DNA of 27,559 bases from Puniceicoccales bacterium (GCA_031266155.1 JAISBO010000032.1:1-27559), one strand, 5' to 3'. Shown: positions 15,859 to 23,877, counted from the stretch's first letter. Translations and numbers: made by a program. Notes: generated from the letters alone by a model not told the origin.

Positions 15859-15974
15859 ATCATACGCAAAACAAAAATTTACCTAGCCCCCCTAGCCATT
15901 AATTGTCCAAACTTGCAAACCTATGTTGCTTCTTCCTTGACATGATACATGATTTTTTATTCCATTATATTATT

Positions 15975-16328
15975 ATGATGAATTCATCAGCAACATTTCC
16001 ACTTTTTGGACTATCGGACGAAGACGAGACTCCGACGAACCTTTTGAAACTGGCACGGGCTAACGCCAAGGAGGAAAATGTCTCACTCCCCAAATACCTG
16101 ATGGGCATGCTCAGGCATGCTATTCGCGGCCATGACCTCTCTAAAATTCACTTCTACCAGGATGGCTCCGGCGATACCTATAACGTTGATGTCCTCGAAA
16201 AGATATTTGAAGAAGCTCATGCGGAGTCGGCAGCGGGACTAACCACAGTTTGTAAAACCAAGGAAGAATTATTTGCTCATTTAGAAAAACTTGAAGCGGC
16301 TGTCGATGCGGGAAAGGAAATAGATTAA
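15975..16328 (+). CDS. Putative antitoxin paired with YoeB-type toxin
   Basis: This 117-residue acidic protein lies two bases upstream of a YoeB-family toxin, the usual position of an antitoxin. It does not show the YefM/Phd pattern (an N-terminal SEAR-type region), and I cannot assign it to RelB or another known antitoxin family. The middle (NLLKLARANAKEENVSLPKYLMGMLRHAIRGHDL) looks helical and could be a DNA-binding or dimerisation part. The C-terminus (TKEELFAHLEKLEAAVDAGKEID) is a short charged helix that could wrap the toxin. A longer frame begins at TTG 15903, but its extra residues are hydrophobic and unsupported. No ribosome binding site is visible. Confidence 0.6.
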   Translation: MMNSSATFPLFGLSDEDETPTNLLKLARANAKEENVSLPKYLMGMLRHAIRGHDLSKIHFYQDGSGDTYNVDVLEKIFEEAHAESAAGLTTVCKTKEELFAHLEKLEAAVDAGKEID

Positions 16329-16330
16329 AA

Positions 16331-16597
16331 ATGTTTGGGTACGAAACTACAAAGCGATTTGATAAAGAATTCGAAAGATTCCGAAAGTATGACAAAGAGA
16401 CGACTACCAAAATAAAAGTTCTAATAGCCGACATCCTGGAACATCCCATGGAAGGGCTAGGTCAACCGGAACGGCTACGTCACCTTGGAGGGAATAAGTG
16501 GTCGCGGCACATAGACAAAAAGAACCGCCTGATTTATGAAATTATCGGTGACGTGATATTGTTTACACAATGCCGAGGTCACTACAATGACCATTAG
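16331..16597 (+). CDS. yoeB: YoeB/Txe-family mRNA interferase toxin
   Basis: The 88-residue protein matches YoeB, a ribosome-dependent mRNA endonuclease of the RelE superfamily. Family features: KIKVLIADILEHPMEGLGQPERLRH contains the catalytic Glu of the G-P-E motif, WSRHIDKKNRLIYEI supplies the Arg, and CRGHYNDH the terminal His-Tyr pair. It is slightly longer than E. coli YoeB (84 residues). Residues needed for activity appear intact. It is preceded by its probable antitoxin with a two-base gap, forming a type II toxin-antitoxin operon. Confidence 0.88.
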   Translation: MFGYETTKRFDKEFERFRKYDKETTTKIKVLIADILEHPMEGLGQPERLRHLGGNKWSRHIDKKNRLIYEIIGDVILFTQCRGHYNDH

Positions 16598-16769
16598 TCC
16601 CGCCGGCATCATAGTTCCGACAGGATCTATTTTTAAGATAAAAATCGCAACGACCACTACTTTTAAGATGTTAAAAATCATTTTGTAGAGCAAATACTCT
16701 ACCATGGAGTTCATATGGTGCGCATTTAAAAGAACTTTTCTCCTATTTAAACCCCTAAGCGGATTAGGA
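16598..16769. other. Intergenic stretch after the toxin gene
   Basis: No gene is supported here. A small stem GTAGAG (16685-16690) with CTCTAC (16697-16702) is visible, without a T-run on the plus strand. The opposite-strand open frame from 16714 overlaps the toxin and has no ribosome binding site. Confidence 0.5.
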
Positions 16770-16802
16770 CAAAGGGGAGTGGCAATTTGCCACTCCCCTT
16801 TG
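16770..16802. terminator. Strong perfect hairpin between convergent operons
   Basis: CAAAGGGGAGTGGCAA (16770-16785) and TTGCCACTCCCCTTTG (16787-16802) are exact inverted arms, giving about 14 pairs around an AATTT loop. It lies between the toxin gene (plus) and the heptosyltransferase gene (minus). Neither side has a T-run, so it may be a bidirectional 3'-end stabiliser or a Rho-assisted terminator. Confidence 0.5.
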
Positions 16803-16831
16803 AAGGGTTAAATCATTGGCGAAAAAAATTA

Positions 16832-16924
16832 TCAACGGCTACCTCCTCCTCTAGTTGATGCCGAAGAGCTTGTCGAGGCGTTTGATTTCGACATCGCCAT
16901 CCGCACATCTAGGGGTTGCCTCAT
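16832..16924 (-). CDS. Doubtful 30-residue Ser/Thr/Gly-rich ORF in frame after the heptosyltransferase
   Basis: Beginning two codons after the heptosyltransferase stop and in the same frame, an ATG frame runs 30 codons. The product ends in a low-complexity tail (SNASTSSSASTRGGGSR). It has no ribosome binding site. It could be a chance frame or the former end of the upstream protein, extended by readthrough. Listed with low confidence. Confidence 0.15.
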   Translation of the reverse strand: MRQPLDVRMAMSKSNASTSSSASTRGGGSR

Positions 16925-16930
16925 ATAACA

Positions 16931-17884
16931 TTATACAATACGTAGGGCATGGTCCATAACATCTTCAACACTGAGGGATGACAATTTTTGGTTTCTAGCC
17001 TGAAGCACCACGTTGCGTTCCGAATCCATGGGATAGGGAGCAAACCTTGCAGGATCCGTCGGTCCGAACAGTGCAATGACGGGAGTTGACAATGCTGCCG
17101 CCAAGTGTACGGGGGCGCTATCGTTTGCAATCACCAACGTAGAATTCTGTACCAAGTAGATGAGGTCATCCATCGATGTCCGCGCGGATAGATTATAGAC
17201 ATTCAGCAATGTGGATGGCACATTGATCCACCGCTGTGCCAGGACAACAATTCGCATGGTGGACAATTTTTCGCCCAATGCTTCTGCCAACGAATTGAAA
17301 TATGGCCATTCCTTCTTTTTCCGCCTGCTTTCTGGAAATAGCAAAATTAGTTTACATTTCTCATGCCTATCGTTGTAAAAAATGTCCCTTACCATGTTGC
17401 TCGGTGATGTTGAAAATTTTAAATTTCCTTGTAGCTTTGCTTCCAAGCCCAACTCTGGCAAAAACTGCAATAAAATATCTAGGGCATGTCGCTTCCCCAC
17501 CTGGGGAAGTGGAATTTTTCTATTATATGCCATCCACGAAAACTCCCTGGCATCCGACCGGCCAACTTTTCTATCGGAGCGCGAAAAATATGTCATTATA
17601 CCACTACGCGCCAGGCCTTGCATGTCAAAGACATAGTCGTAGTGTTGTTTTCTAATGTTCACCATGAGATTTGTAAATTTTCGAATGCCCTGGCCCCGGT
17701 AAAATACGAAAATTTTATCGACCAATCGGGAAGATTTCACCACATCGATGAAACAGTCACGCACTACCCAGTCCACTGATATGTTTGATAGGCACTTTTT
17801 TATGGTCGCAACTATTTGTAACCCATGGATAATGTCACCCAGGCTGGATGGTTTTATTATCAGAATGTTTATCTGCTGCGACAT
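16931..17884 (-). CDS. waaC: Glycosyltransferase family 9, LPS heptosyltransferase I-like
   Basis: This 317-residue protein belongs to the ADP-heptose:LPS heptosyltransferase family (GT9), which adds heptose to the inner core of LPS at the cytoplasmic face of the inner membrane. ILIIKPSSLGDIIHGL at the N-terminus, DYVFDMQGLARSG, LLFPESRRKKKEWP and the C-terminal VIANDSAPVHLAAALSTPVIALFGPTDPARFAPY are typical, the last including the donor-binding motif. The N-terminal KPSSLGDIIH pattern favours heptosyltransferase I (WaaC) over WaaF, but specificity is not certain. The ATG lies eight bases after the gpsA stop, the last gene of a rodZ-like-gpsA-GT9 operon. Confidence 0.85.
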   Translation of the reverse strand: MSQQINILIIKPSSLGDIIHGLQIVATIKKCLSNISVDWVVRDCFIDVVKSSRLVDKIFVFYRGQGIRKFTNLMVNIRKQHYDYVFDMQGLARSGIMTYFSRSDRKVGRSDAREFSWMAYNRKIPLPQVGKRHALDILLQFLPELGLEAKLQGNLKFSTSPSNMVRDIFYNDRHEKCKLILLFPESRRKKKEWPYFNSLAEALGEKLSTMRIVVLAQRWINVPSTLLNVYNLSARTSMDDLIYLVQNSTLVIANDSAPVHLAAALSTPVIALFGPTDPARFAPYPMDSERNVVLQARNQKLSSLSVEDVMDHALRIV

Positions 17885-17892
17885 GGATCACT

Positions 17893-18879
17893 CTATTCTG
17901 ACTTCAATGAGCGATTAAGCAGGCTTTCTATGCACTTTTGAAGAGGTACCTTTAGGTATAGAGCCGAGTAAATTGCTGATATTATCGGAGCATTTACGTT
18001 CTTTTTTTCGCAAATGAAATAAAAGGCTTTCACGGTTTTATACCCTTCAACGACAGCCTTTTGGGTTGCAAAAATTCCATCCACAGTCTCCCCCTTGCCC
18101 AACCTTTCACCAAAGGTACGATTTCTGCTCCATTCTCCCATGCATGTGGCAATAAAATCGCCAAATCCACTCAGGCCATAGAAAGTTTCCGCCTGGCCAC
18201 CAAGGGAGGTGCCGATCGTCACCAATTCTTTCAATGCCCTGGTTAAATAGGCAGCCTTAGCATTGTCACCAAACCCTAGGCCATCACAAATACCTGCCCC
18301 AATCGCATAGACGTTTTTTAGGCATCCCCCCAATTCGGCTCCCTTTACATCTCTACCGCTATAAATTCGTATCCGTTCAGAACTCAATGCTTTTTGTATC
18401 TCATAGATATTTTTTGAGCTTGTGGCTAAAACCATGGCAGCATGTTTTCCCTGCGCTACTTCTTTCGCGTTTGTTGGGCCAGCAAGCACACCATATTCGA
18501 AATTTGGCAACATTCTTTCAATTAAATCGGAAGCCGTCTCCGAATTTTCATTCTGTATACCCTTACACAGAGAAACAAGCAGAGGGAGCTTTTTCACTCC
18601 TTCCGATGCCCGAGCCAAGTCTAGACAAAGATCTTCCATTCCCACTGCTGGACATGCTAAAAATGCCAAATCCGTATTTTGTATGTCGATATCTGTGGTT
18701 ATGCTTATGCCATCTGGAAATTTAATTCCGGGGAGAAAATCAACATTCTCCTGGGATTTTACCATCTTAGCTGCCTGTTCCTCAAACTTGGGAATCAAAA
18801 CGACACCGTGGCCGATCGTCCTGCAATAGCAAGCCATGGCCGTTCCCCAGGCTCCAGCACCAAATATTGAAATTTTCAT
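17893..18879 (-). CDS. gpsA: GpsA, NAD(P)-dependent glycerol-3-phosphate dehydrogenase
   Basis: GpsA reduces dihydroxyacetone phosphate to sn-glycerol-3-phosphate for phospholipid synthesis. The 328-residue protein has the N-terminal dinucleotide fold GAGAWGTA (7-14), LVSLCKGIQNE, LAGPTNAKEVAQGKHAA, the catalytic Lys K188 in GGCLKNVYAIGAGICDGL, and GLSGFGDFIATCMGEWSRNRTFG. Length and motif order are those of the bacterial family. It follows the rodZ-like gene by eight bases and precedes the GT9 gene by eight, so the three share an operon joining phospholipid, LPS and cell-shape functions. Confidence 0.97.
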   Translation of the reverse strand: MKISIFGAGAWGTAMACYCRTIGHGVVLIPKFEEQAAKMVKSQENVDFLPGIKFPDGISITTDIDIQNTDLAFLACPAVGMEDLCLDLARASEGVKKLPLLVSLCKGIQNENSETASDLIERMLPNFEYGVLAGPTNAKEVAQGKHAAMVLATSSKNIYEIQKALSSERIRIYSGRDVKGAELGGCLKNVYAIGAGICDGLGFGDNAKAAYLTRALKELVTIGTSLGGQAETFYGLSGFGDFIATCMGEWSRNRTFGERLGKGETVDGIFATQKAVVEGYKTVKAFYFICEKKNVNAPIISAIYSALYLKVPLQKCIESLLNRSLKSE

Positions 18880-18887
18880 ACCAACAT

Positions 18888-19652
18888 CTATTTAATTTCT
18901 ATGCCACCTCGTCCAGGCTGAGGATACAGTTGCTCTCCATTCGCCTGCTTAATTAGTAAAAACTCACCATTGTCGTAGAAGACTTGGATGGGGACCGAAT
19001 AAAATATTTTTTTCACCTCACCCGATTCCAAGTTTCCCGCAAAAATTTTCTCGCCGGACGCTTTGGAGCGTACAACAACTTTCACATTCCCCGTTGGAAT
19101 CAACGATAATACAGATTGGTTTGCCGTATCTAGTATTTTGTCTGCTCGCCTGGATTGAGTTTTGGCATATTCCGTTTTGGAGAAGGATGTTTTGGAAAAA
19201 GCTATAAATGCTAAAATAACAATTACCAAGCCGGATACTATCTTTGCAAAATGCCTGTGTTGAACAATGGTTTTAAATTTTTCCATAAGCCGTTTAAATC
19301 TTTTTGAAAAGGGAATCGTATCGTTTATTCCCAAATCCGCTCCATCTTCCCGCTCTTTTTCATTGGCAATTAGTGTATTATACGCAGCCTTTTTAACACA
19401 TTTTGAATGTAAAACCTCAAATTCCTCCAGAGGACAACTTTCCATGATGGCATCGACGTCCAATTTCAAATACCTAGCGTAAATCTTGATAAATCCCCGC
19501 AGATAGATAGCAGGCAAATTAAAATCAGACTCTCCGCTTTCTATGCCAGCGAGATATTCAATTTTAATCTTCGTTTCTTCGGAAGCCTTTTCCAATGTAA
19601 CACTCCGTGCTTTTCTAGCTTCGACAAATTGCTGCCCAAATTCCTTAGTCAT
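18888..19652 (-). CDS. rodZ: RodZ-like membrane protein with N-terminal HTH
   Basis: This 254-residue protein has an N-terminal helix-turn-helix of the RodZ type (about residues 5-70: GQQFVEARKARSVTLEKASEETKI, LPAIYLRGFIKIYARYL), a charged linker, one membrane helix (about 136-153, AKIVSGLVIVILAFIAF) and a periplasmic C-terminal domain. In E. coli RodZ binds MreB through its HTH and links it to wall synthesis. The C-terminal part (VKVVVRSKASGEKIFAGNLESGEVKKIF) fits the RodZ beta domain. It is shorter than E. coli RodZ (337 residues). It heads the operon with gpsA and the GT9 gene. Confidence 0.8.
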   Translation of the reverse strand: MTKEFGQQFVEARKARSVTLEKASEETKIKIEYLAGIESGESDFNLPAIYLRGFIKIYARYLKLDVDAIMESCPLEEFEVLHSKCVKKAAYNTLIANEKEREDGADLGINDTIPFSKRFKRLMEKFKTIVQHRHFAKIVSGLVIVILAFIAFSKTSFSKTEYAKTQSRRADKILDTANQSVLSLIPTGNVKVVVRSKASGEKIFAGNLESGEVKKIFYSVPIQVFYDNGEFLLIKQANGEQLYPQPGRGGIEIK

Positions 19653-19659
19653 TGATTGT

Positions 19660-19687
19660 ACAATACCCCTATGAAAAATTTTTTCAA
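19660..19687 (-). promoter_or_regulatory. Candidate rodZ-operon promoter
   Basis: On the minus strand TTGAAA (19687-19682) is followed after 16 bases by TATTGT (19665-19660). Transcription would start at about 19653, next to the ATG at 19652, so the transcript may be leaderless. No ribosome binding site is seen, which agrees. Confidence 0.4.
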
Positions 19688-19828
19688 CGGCAATCTAAAG
19701 TTTTTTGATTGGTCAAAATACGGAAAGTCTTCCCCAATAATAACAAAAATTTTCGTAAAAAAATTTTTTCTGGATAGATAAAGCTAAGACTATTCTACGG
19801 CAATCTCTCTACTAAAAGTTTCTACGTA

Positions 19829-20074
19829 TTGTCCACATTGTAATGTGAATAACTTGTTAACTTCTTCTTCTTGATTTTCTTTCGTCCAAGCGAATCATAG
19901 CATCGATGTTTAAATTTCACTGGGAATTGATTCGCAGATTTTACCGATTAAGTCGGCATAAACAAAGGGATTCAGTTCCAAGCCTAGATAAAAATATGTT
20001 AAAAATTAATTTTGCTTTTCTCGAAAAAACCCTTAGCACAGGACTAAAATTTATGCTCATAATTTTGTGAACAA
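19829..20074. other. DnaA-box cluster upstream of dnaA, candidate oriC or dnaA control region
   Basis: The 440-base region between rodZ and dnaA holds no gene. An inverted pair of DnaA boxes, TTGTCCACA (19829-19837, one mismatch to TTATNCACA) and TGTGAATAA (19844-19852, a perfect TTATTCACA on the minus strand), is separated by six bases. A third box, TGTGAACAA (20066-20074), lies at the likely dnaA transcription start. Between them are an exact (CTT)4 run (19861-19872), and an AT-rich stretch at about 19990-20020. Three boxes are few for a full origin. DnaA autoregulation is a sufficient alternative explanation. Confidence 0.5.
20058..20074 (+). promoter_or_regulatory. Candidate dnaA promoter -10 with DnaA box
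   Basis: CATAAT (20058-20063) would place the start near 20070, inside the DnaA-box-like TGTGAACAA (20066-20074). The -35 is unclear. A box at that position fits repression of dnaA by its own product. Confidence 0.35.
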
Positions 20075-20093
20075 CTTTTAACCGCTTCTTAAC

Positions 20094-21467
20094 ATGAATG
20101 CAAATCTTACCGTAAATTCTACACTCTGGAAAGTTGTTCGCGATAATCTAAGGGAAGTACTCCCCCGCGATATTTTTCGTTCGTGGTTCGAGCCATTATA
20201 TGTCGTCGAAGAAACGCCAAATGCTATTGTTTTCGGGGTAATGAATGATTTTACCGCCATTTGGTTACAGGAAAATTACCTGGACATAATGTCAAAAAAT
20301 TTATGCCGAGAAGCGGGACGGGACATAAGAATTTCATTTCGTGTACAGGATAAAGAACCGCAAGCCCTCCAGGAAATTTCCAACCTATCTCAAAAACCAA
20401 AAAAAAGCATGCTGGGAGAGCAAAATAAGGGAATGACTCCCATCACACTCAACAAACAAAATACATTCGAAAATTTCGTCGTAGGGTCTGGAAATCAAAT
20501 GGCCCACGCGGCTTGTACGGCCGTTGTCAATACCCCCGGTCGCGCTTACAATCCGCTATTTCTATATGGCGACACTGGTCTAGGAAAGACCCATTTAATG
20601 CAAGCGGTGGCTCATAGTGTATTGAACAAATATAAAAAAATAAACGTGGTTTACACGTCCACCGAAAAGTTTACCAACGAGTTCATTTCCGAACTGCAAA
20701 AAAATAATCTGGGCGCGTTTAGGAAAAAGTATCGCTACGTGGATGTTTTATTGATCGATGATGTGCACTTTCTATCTGGAAAAGAGCGCATACAGGAAGA
20801 ATTTTTCCATACCTTTAACGAGCTATTTGAAGCGCAGAAACAAATTATCCTAAGCAGCGACCGTCCAGCATCCGAAATAGCCAGACTAGAAAATCGATTG
20901 GTTTCTAGGTTTCAGTGGGGATTGGTGGCTGACATTCAGGCCCCGGATTTGGAAACCAGGATTGCAATTCTTGATAAGAAAGCGACTGCCATGCACCTCG
21001 AACTTCCCCATGATATAATTGAAACATTGGCCAGCAGGGTCTCAAGTAATGTGCGAAAGCTAGAAGGAGCTTTGAATAGAATCGCCAGTTATCTTTCAAT
21101 TACCAAAGCCCCAATTAATTCCGAATTGTTAGAACATATCCTGCATGATTTGTTTTTCGAAGAGACAACCATTGAGATCACCATAGAATCGGTCCAACGA
21201 AAAGTTTGTGCCCATTATAAACTATCGCTCAACGATATTACGGGGAAAAAGCGACCGGCTAATATTGCATTTCCAAGACAAATTGCAATGTACCTGTGCA
21301 GATTGATGACAAATCGTTCATTGGTGGATATTGGAGGTGAGTTTGGAGGAAGGGATCACGGCACGGTTATCCATGCATGCAAAACCGTTGAGAGTGCCAT
21401 GGAACACGACATTTCCGTAAAACGCACCATAGAAAATTTACAAAAAATGATCAAGCAAAACCCCTAG
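20094..21467 (+). CDS. dnaA: DnaA, chromosomal replication initiator
   Basis: DnaA binds origin DnaA boxes and opens the duplex. The 457-residue protein has domain I (about 1-85), a variable linker (about 90-125), the AAA+ ATPase domain with Walker A LYGDTGLGKTHLMQ and Walker B VDVLLIDDVHFLSG, sensor 1 IILSSDRPASEI, and a C-terminal helix-turn-helix domain with GGEFGGRDHGTVIHACKTVE. In E. coli the motif is RDHTTV; here the first Thr is Gly, a change at a base-contacting loop that I believe occurs in related bacteria. The upstream region contains DnaA boxes. ATG 20094 has no clear ribosome binding site. ftsY follows about 180 bases later. Confidence 0.98.
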   Translation: MNANLTVNSTLWKVVRDNLREVLPRDIFRSWFEPLYVVEETPNAIVFGVMNDFTAIWLQENYLDIMSKNLCREAGRDIRISFRVQDKEPQALQEISNLSQKPKKSMLGEQNKGMTPITLNKQNTFENFVVGSGNQMAHAACTAVVNTPGRAYNPLFLYGDTGLGKTHLMQAVAHSVLNKYKKINVVYTSTEKFTNEFISELQKNNLGAFRKKYRYVDVLLIDDVHFLSGKERIQEEFFHTFNELFEAQKQIILSSDRPASEIARLENRLVSRFQWGLVADIQAPDLETRIAILDKKATAMHLELPHDIIETLASRVSSNVRKLEGALNRIASYLSITKAPINSELLEHILHDLFFEETTIEITIESVQRKVCAHYKLSLNDITGKKRPANIAFPRQIAMYLCRLMTNRSLVDIGGEFGGRDHGTVIHACKTVESAMEHDISVKRTIENLQKMIKQNP

Positions 21468-21646
21468 GCTCAGGATTTGTAAAAATCGGCATTCACCGAC
21501 CTTTTAGGGAGGATTGCCTTTCGTTGTAGCCAAAAAAAGTGGGGTAGGAAATTTTTTTGAGGTGAAGCGACCGTCTTCATTATCGTTCTGGTAAGTTTTT
21601 TAATTTCTTGCAGTTTCTTGTTCTTTTTGGTTTTATAGGGGCAAGC

Positions 21647-22561
21647 ATGTTCAAATTTTTGAAAAATTTTTCCAGGTCCGCCAAGGATACGGCTAAAAAA
21701 TTTTTCCACCTAGTTATTCCATACACCGTCGACAAAGAGTCCATAAAAAATATCGAAAATGTGCTCTATGATGCCGATTTCGGTACAGAAGTTACTCCCG
21801 AAATCATCGACGAAATAAAATCTGCACTAAAACACGATAGGGAATTGCGAAGGGAAAATATCATCCATATCGTATCCATGGTCTTGAAAAAAACTCTGGA
21901 AGGGGCCGAAGCATCCCTAAACGTTGATGGACAAAAGCCACAGGTCATTTGCCTGGTTGGAGCTAATGGTGTTGGGAAAACTACGACCGCTGCCAAGTTG
22001 GCTTATTTTTACAAAACTGCCGCCAGGGAAGTCATGCTGGGTTCCTGCGATACATTTCGTGCCGCCGCCAATGAACAATTAAACTCCTGGGGATCAAAAT
22101 TATCCATCGATGTTATTTCAAGCCAGCATGGGGCAGACCCCGCTGCCGTCGCCTTTGATGCGTACAAAGCAGCAGTCGCCCGGGGAAAAGACATTCTAAT
22201 TTTAGACACTGCTGGAAGGCTCCATGTCAAATCTAACCTGATGGCAGAATTGCAAAAAATTTTCCGAGTTTTAAAAAAATCAAATGCCGATTTGGATCCT
22301 AACGTTTGGCTGGTCCTAGACAGTGCGATCGGAAGCAATACCATAGAATCTGCCAAGACCTTCCATGCTGAAATCGGACTTACGGGCCTAATTATGACAA
22401 AGCTTGATGGGACCAGCTCCGGTGGCCCACTCGTCGGGGCCTATAAGAAACTTCACATCCCAATCTACTTCGTCGGAACAGGAGAAACCCCCGAATCTCT
22501 GGAGCAGTTCTCCATCGAAAACTACATCCACAGGCTATTTCCCCCCGAAAACGTTTTTTAA
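21647..22561 (+). CDS. ftsY: FtsY, signal recognition particle receptor
   Basis: FtsY is the membrane-associated SRP receptor GTPase that delivers translating ribosomes to SecYEG. The ATG at 21647 is chosen because AGGGG sits five bases upstream; the longer frame to 21608 has no such site. The 304-residue product has the helical N domain (about 1-85) and the G domain with GANGVGKTTTAAKLA (105-119), GSCDTFRAAANEQL, ILDTAGRLHVKSNLM, TKLDGTSSGG and the closing GTGETPESLEQF. The acidic N-terminal A domain of E. coli FtsY is absent; the short basic KFLKNFSRSAKDTAKKFF could contact the membrane. The shorter form is common in bacteria. Confidence 0.95.
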   Translation: MFKFLKNFSRSAKDTAKKFFHLVIPYTVDKESIKNIENVLYDADFGTEVTPEIIDEIKSALKHDRELRRENIIHIVSMVLKKTLEGAEASLNVDGQKPQVICLVGANGVGKTTTAAKLAYFYKTAAREVMLGSCDTFRAAANEQLNSWGSKLSIDVISSQHGADPAAVAFDAYKAAVARGKDILILDTAGRLHVKSNLMAELQKIFRVLKKSNADLDPNVWLVLDSAIGSNTIESAKTFHAEIGLTGLIMTKLDGTSSGGPLVGAYKKLHIPIYFVGTGETPESLEQFSIENYIHRLFPPENVF

Positions 22562-22607
22562 CAGAAGGTACTCGTTTTTCCATTTTGAAAGGCTTTTCAC
22601 CTTCTGT
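22561..22607. other. Long-loop inverted repeat after ftsY
   Basis: ACAGAAGGT (22561-22569) and ACCTTCTGT (22599-22607) are perfect nine-base arms separated by 29 bases, starting at the ftsY stop codon and before the convergent autotransporter stop (22628). The long loop and absence of a following T-run make a classic terminator doubtful. Confidence 0.35.
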
Positions 22608-22627
22608 GAGGGCATAAACCCCTGACC

Positions 22628-23750
22628 CTAGAAGGAGTACTCAATTCCACAGGCGAGGCTATGGGCTAAAAAGTCCCTGCTGAATCTTGCGACATATGAC
22701 CCGACGATGCTCCAGTGGTCATTCAGCTTTTGTGAAGCTCTGAATGATATAACGGCAGTATTTCTGACCGGGTGTCTCGAGGTGATATAGGGCCCATTAA
22801 GTCTATTCATGAAAGTAAGAACGGAAACGGCGTTTGAATTGAAACTTTCCACTATTCGATATTCCCATCCAGCTTTCAAAGAAAGCGTAAATTTTCTGTC
22901 GGCATGTTTAAAGGATTCCTTTTCCATATTAAAGCCGATGACGGTGGCAAGAAAACTGTCGGGGATTCCCACTGCAATATACTGGGAAACATGTGCATAG
23001 TTTGCTTGAAACCATAATCCGAATTGGTATCCTCTGTAGGCGTATAGATTTTTTATAAGTTCCAATCCCAGGGAAAAGCCACTGGATATAAATTTGGTGT
23101 CAAACATTGGATCCTCTTTAGTTAGGATAGAGAAATCTGCATGCAAATTATCTCTGCCGTAGTTATATCCAAGAATAACCCCGATATTGGTTTTCAAACA
23201 TTTATCATCGAATGACTCATAGGCACCAAAAAGTCTTACTGCGCAGACGTCACGGCCGAAATCTATGTCGAGCTCGTCAATGAGCTTGTCCATATTATCT
23301 CCAGCGGAAACTCTGTTTGTTGAAGAAAGACTGCCAAAAGGTTTCGTTTTGCCGTGAACATAGCCCAGGGCAACACCCAGGCGGAAATATTTTTCATTGG
23401 CAAATGTCCAAACATCGTCAATTCCTAGGATAAAACCACAGGTGTTGTCTTTGTAGCCATACTTTTCGACAATATTATTCCGGTGTGTATGCCCATAGAT
23501 GGCATGGACAAATGGATCCCCAAGGCAGCCTTTGACATTTGTCATTGACATTTGTCATGCGGTTAGAAAGCGCATTGGTCAGTAAATTATTGACAGTCAC
23601 CGTTGGGAATTCTCCCAATATAACCACTGAACTGGCTCCCATTGTACCCACGAGTAACATTTCATCGACAGCTCTCAAGTTAGAATTAAAAAATAAACAC
23701 CCAATGGTTGCTATCAAAAGGCCAAATGTCTTTTGCCCCAAATACCTCAT
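22628..23750 (-). pseudogene. Short autotransporter-type outer-membrane barrel, frameshifted by a 13-bp duplication
   Basis: The gene starts at ATG 23750 with a signal peptide (about 27 residues, GLLIATIGCLFFNSNLRA then VDE). It runs through TVNNLLTNALSNRMTNV and then leaves frame at two exact tandem copies of a 13-base unit (23533-23558). Deleting one copy gives a continuous 369-codon frame joining RMTNV to KGCLGDPFVHAIYGH. That junction matches DRLTHVKGCLADPFVHVIYGH in the large neighbour. The downstream part is an autotransporter beta-domain ending in Phe (GIEYSF). The repaired protein would have almost no passenger. As written, translation from 23750 ends early; a restart at ATG 23551 would lack a signal peptide. 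It is either a recent pseudogene or a phase-variable locus. Confidence 0.75.
23533..23558. repeat. Exact 13-bp tandem duplication causing the frameshift
   Basis: TGACATTTGTCAT occurs twice without any mismatch. The length is not a multiple of three, and the two halves of the gene come back into one frame when one copy is removed. The identity of the copies suggests a very recent event. Confidence 0.95.
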
Positions 23751-23773
23751 ATGAGGTCCATAGGGTAACTAAT

Positions 23774-23803
23774 ACTATCCCCTTGTCAACGGCAACTTGT
23801 CAA
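23774..23803 (-). promoter_or_regulatory. Candidate promoter of the short autotransporter-type gene
   Basis: On the minus strand a perfect TTGACA (23803-23798) is followed after 18 bases by GATAGT (23779-23774). A second TTGACA lies at 23789-23784. A short inverted element CGTAA/TTACG is just upstream at about 23808-23828. Confidence 0.45.
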
Positions 23804-23877
23804 TTTTCGTAAATTTTGTAAACTTACGGAAACTAGGCTAAATTCGTTCTGAAAGAGACCTTTGGTTTTTCTATTTT

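Noticed and set aside
15805..15905. CIRCE element or sigma-32 promoter for grpE
   Set aside because: I searched by eye and found neither TTAGCACTC/GAGTGCTAA nor a CTTGAAA...CCCCAT arrangement; only the unrelated palindrome is present.
16475..16714. 79-codon hydrophobic open frame antisense to the toxin gene
   Set aside because: It overlaps about half of the well-supported YoeB gene, has no ribosome binding site and resembles no protein I know.
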